Positions 8,244 through 16,307 of a DNA stretch of 30,349 nt are shown one piece after another (the stretch's first letter is position 1; each line of letters begins with the position of its first letter). The stretch is taken from IMG/VR virus record IMGVR_UViG_3300050033_000296, positions 1 through 30,349 of that record. The stretch is one strand, 5' to 3'. The translations under genes and the position numbers were made by a program. Source of the stretch: a virus. Under the pieces are notes generated by a model that searched no databases, was not told the origin of the DNA, and was given only the letters and a program-made list of their open reading frames with translations.

Positions 8244-9145
8244 AGGTCGCCCTCGACCGACACCTTGGCCACGAAGTGCCCCTTCTGGAGCATCTCCTCG
8301 GCCCGGCGCAGCCAGGCGTTCCCGGTCGACGTTGAGCCCTTCACGCGGGAGGCCGTCGGCGCACCGCCAATGGTGGACATCATGAGGGCGTTGGTTCCGC
8401 GCTCGGCGATCATGCCGGCGGTGGCCTCGATGGCGATCTGTTTGAGCCGTGGGGGCATCGCCGACACCGGGACGCCCGCGGCGTGGGCGTTCGCGGTCGG
8501 GTTCACCAGTGGCACCGACGCCGATCCGAAGATGTAGGTGGAGGCGACCGTGACGACCTCGCTGTTGGGGTCATCGGTAAGGGCCAGGACCATCCCCGGG
8601 AGGACCCCGGGGGGGTTCGGGACGGTGAGGATCGAGGCGCCAGCCGCCACCGACACCGCCAGGACCGTCACGGGGTAGCCGTTGACGTAGCTGTACTGGA
8701 CCCACTGGAGGCGGTCGCGTCCCCGCGGTCCGAACTGAATCGGCCCCTGCATGGTCGCCGTCGGCAGCGCCGATTCGTAGACCACGAAGCGCCGGTTCTG
8801 CACCGCCAGGTTGTCGAGGCTGGTCAGCGGCACCATGCTGCTCGGCAGCCAGCCCACCGAGACGGCGGTGACGGCGCGGATGGGGAAGCAGCGGGGGTAG
8901 ACCGAGAAGGAGCCGAACCGGCTGCGGACCTCGCAGAACTCGGTGTCGTTCGTGGCGGCCAGGACCTGGTTGCAGATGCCGTCCATCCAGGAGGACGCCC
9001 GGACGATCAGCTGCGTCAGTTCGCCCGGTACCAGGTCTCCCGTCTGCACGGCCGTGGGCGCGTCCAGGAACTCCTGGTCGGTGATGTAGGGGATCCCCGC
9101 CGTCTCGGGGCGCGAGATGGTGGAGATCGCGGGGGCGACGGTCAC
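8240..9145 (-). CDS. Head-tail connector (adaptor) protein
   Basis: 301 residues from a GTG at 9145 (VTVAPAISTISRPETAG), with an AAAGGAGAG ribosome-binding site and GTGA overlap with the preceding stop. The N-terminal ITDQEFLDAP and the helix LTQLIVRASSWMDGICNQVL resemble gp6/gp15-type adaptors that dock below the portal. A beta domain with a hydrophobic AAGASILTVPNPPGVLPG loop follows, then C-terminal helices (PPRLKQIAIEATAGMIAERG; AEEMLQKG). It is longer than the smallest adaptors because of the middle beta domain. Confidence 0.68.
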   Translation of the reverse strand: MTVAPAISTISRPETAGIPYITDQEFLDAPTAVQTGDLVPGELTQLIVRASSWMDGICNQVLAATNDTEFCEVRSRFGSFSVYPRCFPIRAVTAVSVGWLPSSMVPLTSLDNLAVQNRRFVVYESALPTATMQGPIQFGPRGRDRLQWVQYSYVNGYPVTVLAVSVAAGASILTVPNPPGVLPGMVLALTDDPNSEVVTVASTYIFGSASVPLVNPTANAHAAGVPVSAMPPRLKQIAIEATAGMIAERGTNALMMSTIGGAPTASRVKGSTSTGNAWLRRAEEMLQKGHFVAKVSVEGDL

Positions 9146-9426
9146 GCTGCTCTCCTTTGACGGGCTCGGTGATCGGCGTAGGCGTTGAGTGCGGTCAGGG
9201 CTGCGTGCCAGCGCCAGTACGCCCGCAGCGCCCGCTCGGTGGCCTCCAGGAACGCCTCGCTGGGCTTGCACCCGTCGGCGAACCAGACCACCGACTGGTG
9301 CTCCACGACGGCGACGAACTCGTCATCTGCCTCGTGGAACCAGGCCAGCCATGCGTCGCCCTCGGCCTTCAGCCGGAGTTGCCCCTCGGTCGGGTCCGTG
9401 AAGAGCGAGGACGACCAGGCGGTCAT
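9142..9426 (-). CDS. Small head/neck-region protein, unknown
   Basis: 94 residues, MTAWSSSLFTDPTEGQLRLK. It is rich in Trp and Ala with long helices (AFLEATERALRAYWRWHAAL) and a very basic end (DHRARQRRAA). The start overlaps the upstream stop as ATGA, and its stop overlaps the connector GTG. It is part of the head-to-tail late operon. No family is recognised. Confidence 0.65.
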   Translation of the reverse strand: MTAWSSSLFTDPTEGQLRLKAEGDAWLAWFHEADDEFVAVVEHQSVVWFADGCKPSEAFLEATERALRAYWRWHAALTALNAYADHRARQRRAA

Positions 9427-9629
9427 AGCTTGCGGAGGACCTTCCCGGTGGCGGGGTCGACCAGGTACTCGCCCGTCTCGTCGGAGACATGGTGGGTACC
9501 GATCGGCCAGACGCGAGCATCCAGGGGCGCCGACGGCAAGGGAGGCGTGGGGGCGACTGCCGCCGGCGCCGGCTGGATGTTGGTGAGATGGCTAACGGCA
9601 CTGCGACGTCTGGAGGCTGTATCAGTCAT
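9423..9629 (-). CDS. Small late-operon protein, unknown
   Basis: 68 residues from ATG 9629, which has an AAGGA ribosome-binding site at 7-nt spacing; longer in-frame readings upstream have none. The first half is Pro/Ala-rich and disordered (IQPAPAAVAPTPPLPSAP), the second half a short ordered segment (GTHHVSDETGEYLVDPATGK). It overlaps the preceding gene by 8 bp and the next as ATGA. Function unknown. Confidence 0.62.
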   Translation of the reverse strand: MTDTASRRRSAVSHLTNIQPAPAAVAPTPPLPSAPLDARVWPIGTHHVSDETGEYLVDPATGKVLRKL

Positions 9630-9894
9630 TGAGTGTTCCTTCCTCGTCGAATGTCGAGCCACCACACCGGGGACACGTCTGGTCACGGAAGTAGGCGCGG
9701 AAGCCGCACCCGGAGCACACGAACGCGCTGCCGCCGACCGCCTGATGCACCCGAGAGGAGCACCCAAGCTGCCGCAGGATGTTGATGTGCTGGGGGTTGT
9801 CGACGGAGACCACTCCGCCGCGCGCCCTGTAGACGGGGCCGCCCTCCCACACCTGGAGCTGGTGGGCCGCCTTGTCGGTGCTCAGGAGGTCCAT
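9622..9894 (-). CDS. Zinc-ribbon protein of the head operon
   Basis: 90 residues from ATG 9894 (MDLLSTDKAAHQLQVWEGG). The C-terminal half carries a clear zinc ribbon: CSGCGFRAYFRDQTCPRCGG. The N-terminal half has a PQHINILRQLGC helix. The start overlaps the previous stop as TGATG; an in-frame ATG at 9915 would lie inside the previous gene and is less likely. Role unknown; probably a structural or assembly accessory given its place after the capsid gene. Confidence 0.68.
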   Translation of the reverse strand: MDLLSTDKAAHQLQVWEGGPVYRARGGVVSVDNPQHINILRQLGCSSRVHQAVGGSAFVCSGCGFRAYFRDQTCPRCGGSTFDEEGTLND

Positions 9895-10118
9895 CAGATC
9901 GACAGCGCCGTCCACGAGCCGGCCGACTTCACGTACTGGCGCTGACCGGAGGTCCCGGGGGTGTCGTTGCGGTGGTAGATGTCCCCGTTCGCCCCCAGCG
10001 CCGCTGCGGGGACGCCAGAGCCGCCCCAGACGGTCGGACCGACGACGCTGCCATTCGTGAGACGCGCCCCCTGCGCGGCGGCGACCGTCACCGGAGGCGT
10101 GGGTTCGTGGATGGCCAT
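9894..10118 (-). CDS. Small fibre/decoration-like protein
   Basis: 74 residues from ATG 10118 with an AGGAGG ribosome-binding site 8 nt upstream, so expression can restart after the non-coding gap behind the capsid gene. The C-terminal half (ALGANGDIYHRNDTPGTSGQ then YVKSAGSWTALSI) matches the G-xGDxYxRxDxP...W module often found at the ends of phage collagen-like or fibre proteins. Next to the capsid gene it could be a head decoration or head fibre. This is an inference from the motif and position. Confidence 0.66.
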   Translation of the reverse strand: MAIHEPTPPVTVAAAQGARLTNGSVVGPTVWGGSGVPAAALGANGDIYHRNDTPGTSGQRQYVKSAGSWTALSI

Positions 10119-10266
10119 GAGGGAGCCTCCTGAAGGGGTGAGAGCGTCCCGGCCACCTGGGCGGCGCAGCGGACCGGGTTCTCCCTGGCGCGCCGGTGTG
10201 GCCGGTCTTAGGGTGGATTCCGCTGGACGCCGCGATCCCAGGTGGTGGTTCCGGTTCGCGTGGATG

Positions 10267-10284
10267 CCGCCCCCAGAGGGGCGG
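10267..10284 (-). promoter_or_regulatory. Alternative hairpin sharing one arm with the capsid hairpin
   Basis: CCGCCCC (10267-10273) and GGGGCGG (10278-10284) form a 7-bp stem with a 4-nt loop. The arm 10278-10284 is the same segment used by the 13-bp hairpin, so the two structures exclude each other, an attenuator-like layout. Confidence 0.45.
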
Positions 10285-10307
10285 AAGGCCCGAAGACCTC
10301 CCGCCCC
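10278..10307 (-). terminator. 13-bp hairpin with UUCG tetraloop after the capsid stop
   Basis: On the minus-strand RNA, GGGGCGGGAGGUC and GGCCUUCCGCCCC pair over 13 positions (two G-U) around a UUCG loop closed by C-G, a very stable tetraloop. It begins 14 nt after the capsid stop. There is no U-run, so it may act as a partial terminator or as a 3' mRNA stabiliser that keeps capsid mRNA abundant, rather than as a simple intrinsic terminator. Confidence 0.6.
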
Positions 10308-10320
10308 AGCGAAGGGGGGG

Positions 10321-12045
10321 CTAGTTGTTGATCTGGGTGATCGAGCCCGACCAGGCCGGCGCGTAGTGCACGAGAGCGCCGAACCAGTAGGTGCTGATGT
10401 CCCAGGACATCTGGATGTCGGGCCAGTCGATGGCCATGAACGGCTGGACCTCGCGGTCGATCACCGTGCTGGTCACGCGGCTGTCCGGGATGGGGAGGGT
10501 GAAGCTCTGGACGAGGATGCTGCCAGCGGGCATGTACGGGTGGACCGTGAGGGGCACGTTGTCCTTGCCGGTCGTCTCGTTCTGCATCCCGGTCACCAGA
10601 CCACCGAGGACCACCCCGTTGTCACCGATCTGGGCGGTGAAGCGGTAGTTGGTGGACGAGGTCGTCTTGAGCAGTTCGGAGAGCTGACGACGGATGGACG
10701 CGGTCAGGAAGATCTCGTCCGGGTCCGCCAGGTTGAAGTTCCCGCCGATCCCCTGGCCGTACAGGCCGGCGAAGCACGCCTGAATCTCGACACCCGGAGT
10801 GGTGGTCGAGAGGGCCGCGTTCAGCTGCTTGGTGTAGCCGGAGAGGCTCGGGTTCGCCGCCACGGTCAGCAGCCCATCGTAGGAGTAGGTGCTGGCCGAA
10901 GCGTCCGCGGCGGGAGGCTGGGCGCCGGAGTTCGGGCATCCGCCCGTGCCGCCGCCCGTGAAGTTGATGGTGAAGGCGCCGGCACCCGCCGTCTGCGTCG
11001 AGCCGCAGTACCAGGCGTTCGCGATGCCAGCCGCGGTGCCGGCGAAGACGTCGTAGAAGAGCGCCCCGGCCGAGCCGGTGAAGCTCACGTTGACCACATC
11101 GCCGGTGGTCGCTGAGAGGCCGGTCGAGCCGACCACGGTGGACGCCAGCGAGTCGCCCGCGCCGCTGTTCGCACAGACGTAGACGTACAGGTTGGCGATG
11201 TTGGCGGTGTTGCCGGTCTGGCCGGCCGAAGCCGCCGCAGCGGCCACAGAGACGGCGGTCGGGGCCGCGAGGGCGCCCGAGTAGCCGGACTGGTTGCCGC
11301 GGCCGTAGAGGTGCTCGCGCTCCTTGGCGCCGAGGCTCGACCAGAGCAGCCCGGTGTGGGACAGCTGGCGGGCGTCCTGGAGGCCTTCCATCGCGTAGCC
11401 GATGCCCCAGTCGACCTGGTCAGACAGGCCATGCTCGATCATGAGCACGGAGCCCGACTTGGTCGCGTAGGAGATCTGCGTGCCGCGACGGAGGCTGATC
11501 GGCCCGAACGCCGTCGAGGCGGAGTCCGAACTGAGGCCGGCCATCAGGTTGGGAACGCCCCCCTGGCCGGAGTTCGACCAGCCGGTGACCTGGTCGAAGT
11601 GGTGAGCGGTGCCCTCGGCCGGTCCGGTGGGGATGCGGTCGACGAGCGGGGTCTTGCGGTTGACGAGCAGCTGGACCACGGGGAGCAGGTCGTACGGGAC
11701 CAGCTGGGTGGAGGGGTTGCTGAACGTCCAGGCCTTGGTCAGGTCCGCCTGGGCGGCCTTGGCCGCGTCCAGGGAGCCGCGGATGCTGGCCAGCGCGTCG
11801 GGGGACATCGACTTCTCGACGGCGTCGAGGTCGAGGCCGGCGAACTGGCGCATGGCGTCAGCAGGCCCGGCGCGACGGCCGAGGCTGGCGAACTTGCCAG
11901 CGGTGGGGCGGGGGTAGTCGCCGCGCTGCGACTTCTCGGTGACGCCGGCCCACACCTGCTTGAAGCGCTCGACCGCGGTCGCCTTGTCGGCGGGGGACGA
12001 GTGCGCCGGCACGATGTAGTCCAGCACGTTGCGTGCGGTGGTCAT
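10321..12045 (-). CDS. Major capsid protein with Ig-like insertion
   Basis: 574 residues, ATG 12045 with a GAGGA ribosome-binding site at 7 nt. Residues ~1-110 are helical (AVERFKQVWAGVTEK; ASIRGSLDAAKAAQADL), like an N-terminal arm or delta domain. The HK97-type core begins near 111 (PSTQLVPYDLLPVVQLLV). Residues ~258-384 form an inserted beta domain (PTAVSVAAAAASAG; NLYVYVCANSGAGDSLAS; GALFYDVFAG) of Ig/Fn3 type, rich in T, S, G and A. The core resumes near 385 with SYDGLLTVAANPSLSGY and DPDEIFLTASIRRQLSELL and ends in a beta-rich domain (IQMSWDISTYWFGALVHYAP). Order after the protease/scaffold gene is canonical. The insertion probably projects from the capsid surface. Confidence 0.9.
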   Translation of the reverse strand: MTTARNVLDYIVPAHSSPADKATAVERFKQVWAGVTEKSQRGDYPRPTAGKFASLGRRAGPADAMRQFAGLDLDAVEKSMSPDALASIRGSLDAAKAAQADLTKAWTFSNPSTQLVPYDLLPVVQLLVNRKTPLVDRIPTGPAEGTAHHFDQVTGWSNSGQGGVPNLMAGLSSDSASTAFGPISLRRGTQISYATKSGSVLMIEHGLSDQVDWGIGYAMEGLQDARQLSHTGLLWSSLGAKEREHLYGRGNQSGYSGALAAPTAVSVAAAAASAGQTGNTANIANLYVYVCANSGAGDSLASTVVGSTGLSATTGDVVNVSFTGSAGALFYDVFAGTAAGIANAWYCGSTQTAGAGAFTINFTGGGTGGCPNSGAQPPAADASASTYSYDGLLTVAANPSLSGYTKQLNAALSTTTPGVEIQACFAGLYGQGIGGNFNLADPDEIFLTASIRRQLSELLKTTSSTNYRFTAQIGDNGVVLGGLVTGMQNETTGKDNVPLTVHPYMPAGSILVQSFTLPIPDSRVTSTVIDREVQPFMAIDWPDIQMSWDISTYWFGALVHYAPAWSGSITQINN

Positions 12046-12054
12046 GGTGGGTCC

Positions 12055-13617
12055 TCAGTGAACGAGCTTCTCGATGTCCGCCTCGCGCGCCTTGGCGAGG
12101 TCTGCGTACCCCTGACGGAGGTCCGAGTCCTCGATCGTCTCGGCGAGACGGCGGTACTCGTCGCGCTCGGTGGAAAGCCGGGAGCGCTCCGAGCTGATGG
12201 CGGCCTGACCGTTGGTGCGGGCCCGTGCGGGCGCCGGCAGCGGCAACGCGAGGACCTTCTCCAGGTCTGCCTCAAGGCTCTTCACCTTCTCCTGCAGATC
12301 GGACTCTGTCTTCGGGTCGATGCCGAGGGCCTTGCGGAGCTCCTCAACTACGGTCGGGTCAGCGATGAGTGACTTGATGAGATCGGGCGTGACCGCCTTG
12401 ACGGCGTCGGGCGTGACGGCCTTGTCCTCGTTGAGGGGGCTGTCGGTCTCGCCCATCCGCGCCTCGTGTCCCCACCAGGCGAGGAACAGCGCGAGGCACT
12501 GGGCGAGGTCCTGGATGTCGAGGATCTCGTCCTCGCCCTTGATGAGTTCCTCGATCTCGAGGATGAGCTGCTGGGCGATGCCCTCGCGAATCTGGGCGAG
12601 TTCGGCCGGATCGTGGATCTGCCCCTCCGGCGTGTCGGGCGCGTCGGCCTTCCAGGTGTCCGGGATGAGGTTCGAGGCACCGAGGGCCGCGGCCCGGCGC
12701 TTGATGAACGCCTTGACTGCGCCCGGGTTCTTGTTGCGGCCGATCGCTCGGATGGCGTTCTTGAGGTCGCCGACGTTGGCGATGGGATCGCGCGGCTTCT
12801 TGCTGCCCGGCAAAGGTGGCAGCGCCTTGCCCTGTTCCTGGAGATCCTCGCGCTCCCCCTGCGAAACGTCGCGCTTCTCCAGGTCGGGCTCGACCGCCTT
12901 GTCGGCGCCGCTCTTGTCGGCGTCCGAGAGCCCCTCGTCGCGATCCTCGACCACGTCCGGGTCCGAATCGGCGTGCTGGTGGGTGTGCGGAACGCCGCTG
13001 TCCAGCGAGCGGTGTTCGGCCACGTCGGGTCCGTGGTTGTGCTGGTGACGGTGGTGGCCGTCGGCATGGGCGTGGGAATGGGAGTGCTCCACCCGCTCCG
13101 CCTTCTCGACGATCTCCTCGACGGCGACGAACGACCCGTCCGCCTCGGCCGCCTTGGCCAGGACCAGTTTGGTGCCAGGGGTCGACCCGCGGTCGCAGAG
13201 CGAGACCTCGACCACCTTGCCGCCCACGATCATCCCGTTGGGGGCGATCGACTTCTGGGTGTAGTCGAGCTTGTGGCCCTTCACCCCGATCGACAAGTCG
13301 GTCAGGATGCCCGTCTGGATCTTCTGGATCGACACGGGGTCAGCCACCAGGCCGGTGATGTAGGCGCCGTCGGGCTGGTCCTCAAGGGTGAGGGCCTTGC
13401 CGATGGCGCGGTGGGGGTCGTGCTGCTCGCGCAGGTTGCCGCCGGTCGCAAACCAGTCCCGCATCGCCGGGATGGCCCACTCCATGCTGGCCCGCTGCCC
13501 GTCGGCGTCGAGGTCCGGACCCGTGGCCTTGGATGCCTCGAAATACAGGATGCCGTCGTCGACGTGGCTCTTGGTGAGCGTTCCGACGACGGTATAGGCG
13601 ATCTCTTCAGGCTGCAT
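12055..13617 (-). CDS. Prohead protease/scaffold fusion with His-rich linker
   Basis: About 520 residues from ATG 13617 (MQPEEIAYTVVGT), with GAGTGAGG 9 nt upstream; an ATG at 13638 overlapping the portal stop as ATGA is the alternative. The N-terminal ~155 residues look like a phage serine protease of the HK97/XkdF group: W-AIPAMRDWF, REQHDPHRAIG (candidate His 66) and DLSIGVKG (candidate Ser 109). Residues 178-215 hold 13 histidines in 38. Near 266-322 lies an LPPLPGSKKPRDP...VGDLKNAIRAIGRN domain seen in other capsid-assembly proteins. The C-terminus is acidic and coiled-coil (LQEKVKSLEADLEKVLALP; ERDEYRRLAETIE), a likely scaffold. It would mature and guide the capsid protein encoded 9 bp downstream. 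Confidence 0.8.
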   Translation of the reverse strand: MQPEEIAYTVVGTLTKSHVDDGILYFEASKATGPDLDADGQRASMEWAIPAMRDWFATGGNLREQHDPHRAIGKALTLEDQPDGAYITGLVADPVSIQKIQTGILTDLSIGVKGHKLDYTQKSIAPNGMIVGGKVVEVSLCDRGSTPGTKLVLAKAAEADGSFVAVEEIVEKAERVEHSHSHAHADGHHRHQHNHGPDVAEHRSLDSGVPHTHQHADSDPDVVEDRDEGLSDADKSGADKAVEPDLEKRDVSQGEREDLQEQGKALPPLPGSKKPRDPIANVGDLKNAIRAIGRNKNPGAVKAFIKRRAAALGASNLIPDTWKADAPDTPEGQIHDPAELAQIREGIAQQLILEIEELIKGEDEILDIQDLAQCLALFLAWWGHEARMGETDSPLNEDKAVTPDAVKAVTPDLIKSLIADPTVVEELRKALGIDPKTESDLQEKVKSLEADLEKVLALPLPAPARARTNGQAAISSERSRLSTERDEYRRLAETIEDSDLRQGYADLAKAREADIEKLVH

Positions 13618-13634
13618 GGGGTTAGACCTCACTC

Positions 13635-16307
13635 TCATTCGGTGCCCGAGGGCACTAGGGCTAGGGCGCATCGGCACCGCGGATGGGCCGGCGGGTTCGG
13701 GTCGCCGCTTCTGAACGGTCGGGTCAGAGGGATCGCCCCCTGAGCCGCATTGGCCACGCATACCGGGCACGCGCCCGGAGCGTCGAGCCACTCCTTGTCC
13801 ATGCCCCCGGTGGCCTTCGCCATCGCCAGCATGGACGCCTCCATCGCCCTGGCTATCTCGGTGCGGGCGATCACTTCCGCCCGCTTCTCGTCGTGCAGTA
13901 TCCCGTCGAGGCGTGCCGTGGTCTGAGCGGTGCTCTCGCCGGCCGCCACGGACGTGGCCAGCTGGTTGCCGATCTCGGTGACCGACGTCTCACTGACCCC
14001 TCGTAGGTCGATGCGCAAATTGGAAAGCGCCTCACCGAGTGCGCCCTGACGGAGCATCTCCTCGGGGAGGGCCGTGCCCGGCATCGCCGCGCTCTCCCAG
14101 CCCATGTCCACCGCAGTGGTGACCGAAGGGGTGAGGGCCGACTCAAGCGCCGCCGCCTGGCTGATGGGGAATCCCAGCGCTTGGAGCGCCCAGTGGAACG
14201 CGGTCCCGACGCCGGTCTTGACCAGCGCCTCGACGGCCTCCAGGAGTGTGCCGGCCGTCCATCCCCCCGCCAGGGCCGCGGTAACGGGGGGAGTGGCCTC
14301 CGCTGCCAGGCGGTCAGCCTCCAGCGTATTCGGCGGCTCAGCGGGGGGAACTACGCCGCCGCTGCCGCCATCGCTTTTGGGGACCGTCGCCACTAAGACC
14401 TTGCAGGCTTCGAGATCGCCGCGCTGGCCCGCTGTATTCAATGCCTTGGCGAGGCTGGGGGTGACTGCGGCGAATTCGAAGTCGCGCCAGGACTTCCCCT
14501 GGCGACGCTGGGCGAAGGTCAGGAACGTCTCGGCCTCATCGGCCACTTGGCTCTTGATGTGGGTGGTGACCTCGCCCTTGGTGGGCGTCTCTCGGGCGGC
14601 GGGAGGCTTGGCTACTGCAGCAGTAGCCTTTGCGCCCGGGGTAGCTTTCCCGGGGACAGTCTGCCCGGTCACCGGGTCCACGGGGGGCGCCGGCTCGGGC
14701 TCGCTGGACCCCTCCATGAACTCCGGGCCGCTGGCGGTCATGACGAACGGCATGTCCGCTTCGGGGAAGCTGTAGAGGCTGTCGCCGTTCTCCGCCCGGA
14801 TGTCGTTCAGCGTCTTCTGGGCGCTGTAGATGCGTACCTGGTCGGTGGTGGCCTGGGCAGCGTCGTCCTCATGGGTGCCGCCGCCGGTGAAGAGCAGGGT
14901 GAGCTCGGGTGGCATCCCGGCGAACCGCCGGAGCATCCCGTTGACCACGTCGACGATCCACTCCTCGAGCGGGCCATCCCCCTCGGTCTCGTCGATGTTC
15001 TGCTCGCCAGCCTGCACGGTGTTGGTGCCGAAGAAGCCGCGAGGGGAGATCACGCCCAGTTGGGTGGGCATCACCGCGTACTTCGAGCCGATCTGCTTGA
15101 TGAGGAACTCGTCGAGGTCGGGCTTGTACTTCTCGGCGAGCTGGGGCGGGAAGACGAAGTCGAAGGTGCCGGGCCAGAGATGGAACTGCTGGCGCGCGAC
15201 GGTGTTGCCCGACATCGCGTCGTTCATGTTCCGTTCCATCTGCTTGCGGTCGGTCTCGTCCCAGGTGGCGTCCTTGGCCATGACCTCAGCCCGGCCGAGC
15301 ACGCCGTGCTCCCACTCCTCCCGCCACCATGCCTGACGCTTCAGCCAGAGGTCGATGGAGGGGAGTGCCTTCTCGGTGGGGGAGGAGCCGAACGGCCAGG
15401 TCCCGGTCGAGCGGATGTCCCGCGGCGCGTAGAACAGCTGGTCCGCGCTGAACTCCTGGTCGTAGTCGGGAGCACTGGTGAACTCGCCCCGGGGGAAGCC
15501 ATACAAAATCTGTTGAAAAGCGGGGTAGGGCGGTGCCGGCCGGTTGCCGTTCTCGTCGAGCAGGGGCTTGATGGTCGAGCCGTCGAGGATCCGGAAGCCG
15601 AGCGGCTGCTGGCCACGCACCCATGCGCCCACGGTGGGGAAGACGGGCCAGATCGTCAGGGCGTCCCAGACCATGTGCTCCTCGGTCAGGTTGCCCAGCC
15701 AGGCGGACCAGTTCTCGCCGTTCTGGCGGTCGGGCTCCTCGAGGATGGCCCGGATACGCTCGATCTCGCCGGAGAGCTTCTGGCGGCCGACGGTCTGGGC
15801 CCGCTGGGCGGACTTGATGCTCTCATCGCCGGCTATGACCGCTGCGGTCGCCTGGGCGGTCAGAGCGATGTCCCAGGTCTTCTCCTGGAGGGAGTGCTTG
15901 CGGATGTCGATGCAGCGGCGGGCGACGTCGCACTGGTCTGCCGCGGCCCGGAGCACCTCGAAGGGGATCGGGCGCTGGTTGGTCAGGCGCAGGTTCCATG
16001 CGATCTCGTACTGGGTGCGGCGAGGAGCCGGGCGCCCCCACGGTCCCGGAGCGTCGATCGGGCGCGGGATCAGCGGGGTAGCCGGACCGAACGGCACCTG
16101 CCCGTCCAGAGGGTTGCGGGGCAGCGGGTTGGTCTGCATCCCCAGGTGGGACGCCAGGGCGATCGCCTGCTGCTGGTTCATGGTCTGCGTCCCGTCAGGC
16201 AGCGTGACGCGCCCCTGGGCGGTCGTGAGCGCGCTGACGGCCTTCTCGACCGCGATCGCGGCGATCTCGGCGACATCTTCGCGCGAACGGCGGGTCCACC
16301 AGGCCAT
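13635..16307 (-). CDS. Portal protein fused to a MuF-type domain
   Basis: About 890 residues from ATG 16307, which overlaps the terminase stop as TGATG; a longer in-frame reading to 16376 lies inside the terminase. Residues ~1-530 are a portal: an N-terminal helical region, YEIAWNLRLTNQRPIPFEVL, GWRILDG-like FRILDGSTIKPLLD, DQLFYAPRDIRSTGTWPFG, and the C-terminal portal stretch QTLND-like AQKTLNDIRAENGDSLYSF. A Pro/Ala-rich linker follows. The last ~150 residues are MuF/SPP1-gp7-like: RAEVIARTEIARAMEAS, EWLDAPGACPVC (C ~847) and PPAHPRCRCALAL near the end. MuF proteins are packaged with the head and sometimes act on ejected DNA. Usually these are two genes. Confidence 0.9.
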   Translation of the reverse strand: MAWWTRRSREDVAEIAAIAVEKAVSALTTAQGRVTLPDGTQTMNQQQAIALASHLGMQTNPLPRNPLDGQVPFGPATPLIPRPIDAPGPWGRPAPRRTQYEIAWNLRLTNQRPIPFEVLRAAADQCDVARRCIDIRKHSLQEKTWDIALTAQATAAVIAGDESIKSAQRAQTVGRQKLSGEIERIRAILEEPDRQNGENWSAWLGNLTEEHMVWDALTIWPVFPTVGAWVRGQQPLGFRILDGSTIKPLLDENGNRPAPPYPAFQQILYGFPRGEFTSAPDYDQEFSADQLFYAPRDIRSTGTWPFGSSPTEKALPSIDLWLKRQAWWREEWEHGVLGRAEVMAKDATWDETDRKQMERNMNDAMSGNTVARQQFHLWPGTFDFVFPPQLAEKYKPDLDEFLIKQIGSKYAVMPTQLGVISPRGFFGTNTVQAGEQNIDETEGDGPLEEWIVDVVNGMLRRFAGMPPELTLLFTGGGTHEDDAAQATTDQVRIYSAQKTLNDIRAENGDSLYSFPEADMPFVMTASGPEFMEGSSEPEPAPPVDPVTGQTVPGKATPGAKATAAVAKPPAARETPTKGEVTTHIKSQVADEAETFLTFAQRRQGKSWRDFEFAAVTPSLAKALNTAGQRGDLEACKVLVATVPKSDGGSGGVVPPAEPPNTLEADRLAAEATPPVTAALAGGWTAGTLLEAVEALVKTGVGTAFHWALQALGFPISQAAALESALTPSVTTAVDMGWESAAMPGTALPEEMLRQGALGEALSNLRIDLRGVSETSVTEIGNQLATSVAAGESTAQTTARLDGILHDEKRAEVIARTEIARAMEASMLAMAKATGGMDKEWLDAPGACPVCVANAAQGAIPLTRPFRSGDPNPPAHPRCRCALALVPSGTE

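Larger units (their letters stand above)
10119..10320 (-). other. Non-coding gap behind the capsid gene
   Basis: 202 bp without a supported gene. It holds two competing hairpins next to the capsid stop and the AGGAGG ribosome-binding site of the next gene. No convincing -35/-10 pair was found on the minus strand. Confidence 0.5.

Noticed and set aside
12466-13743. 425-codon plus-strand frame
   Set aside because: Antisense of the protease/scaffold gene with low-complexity Leu/Val/Asp/Arg composition.
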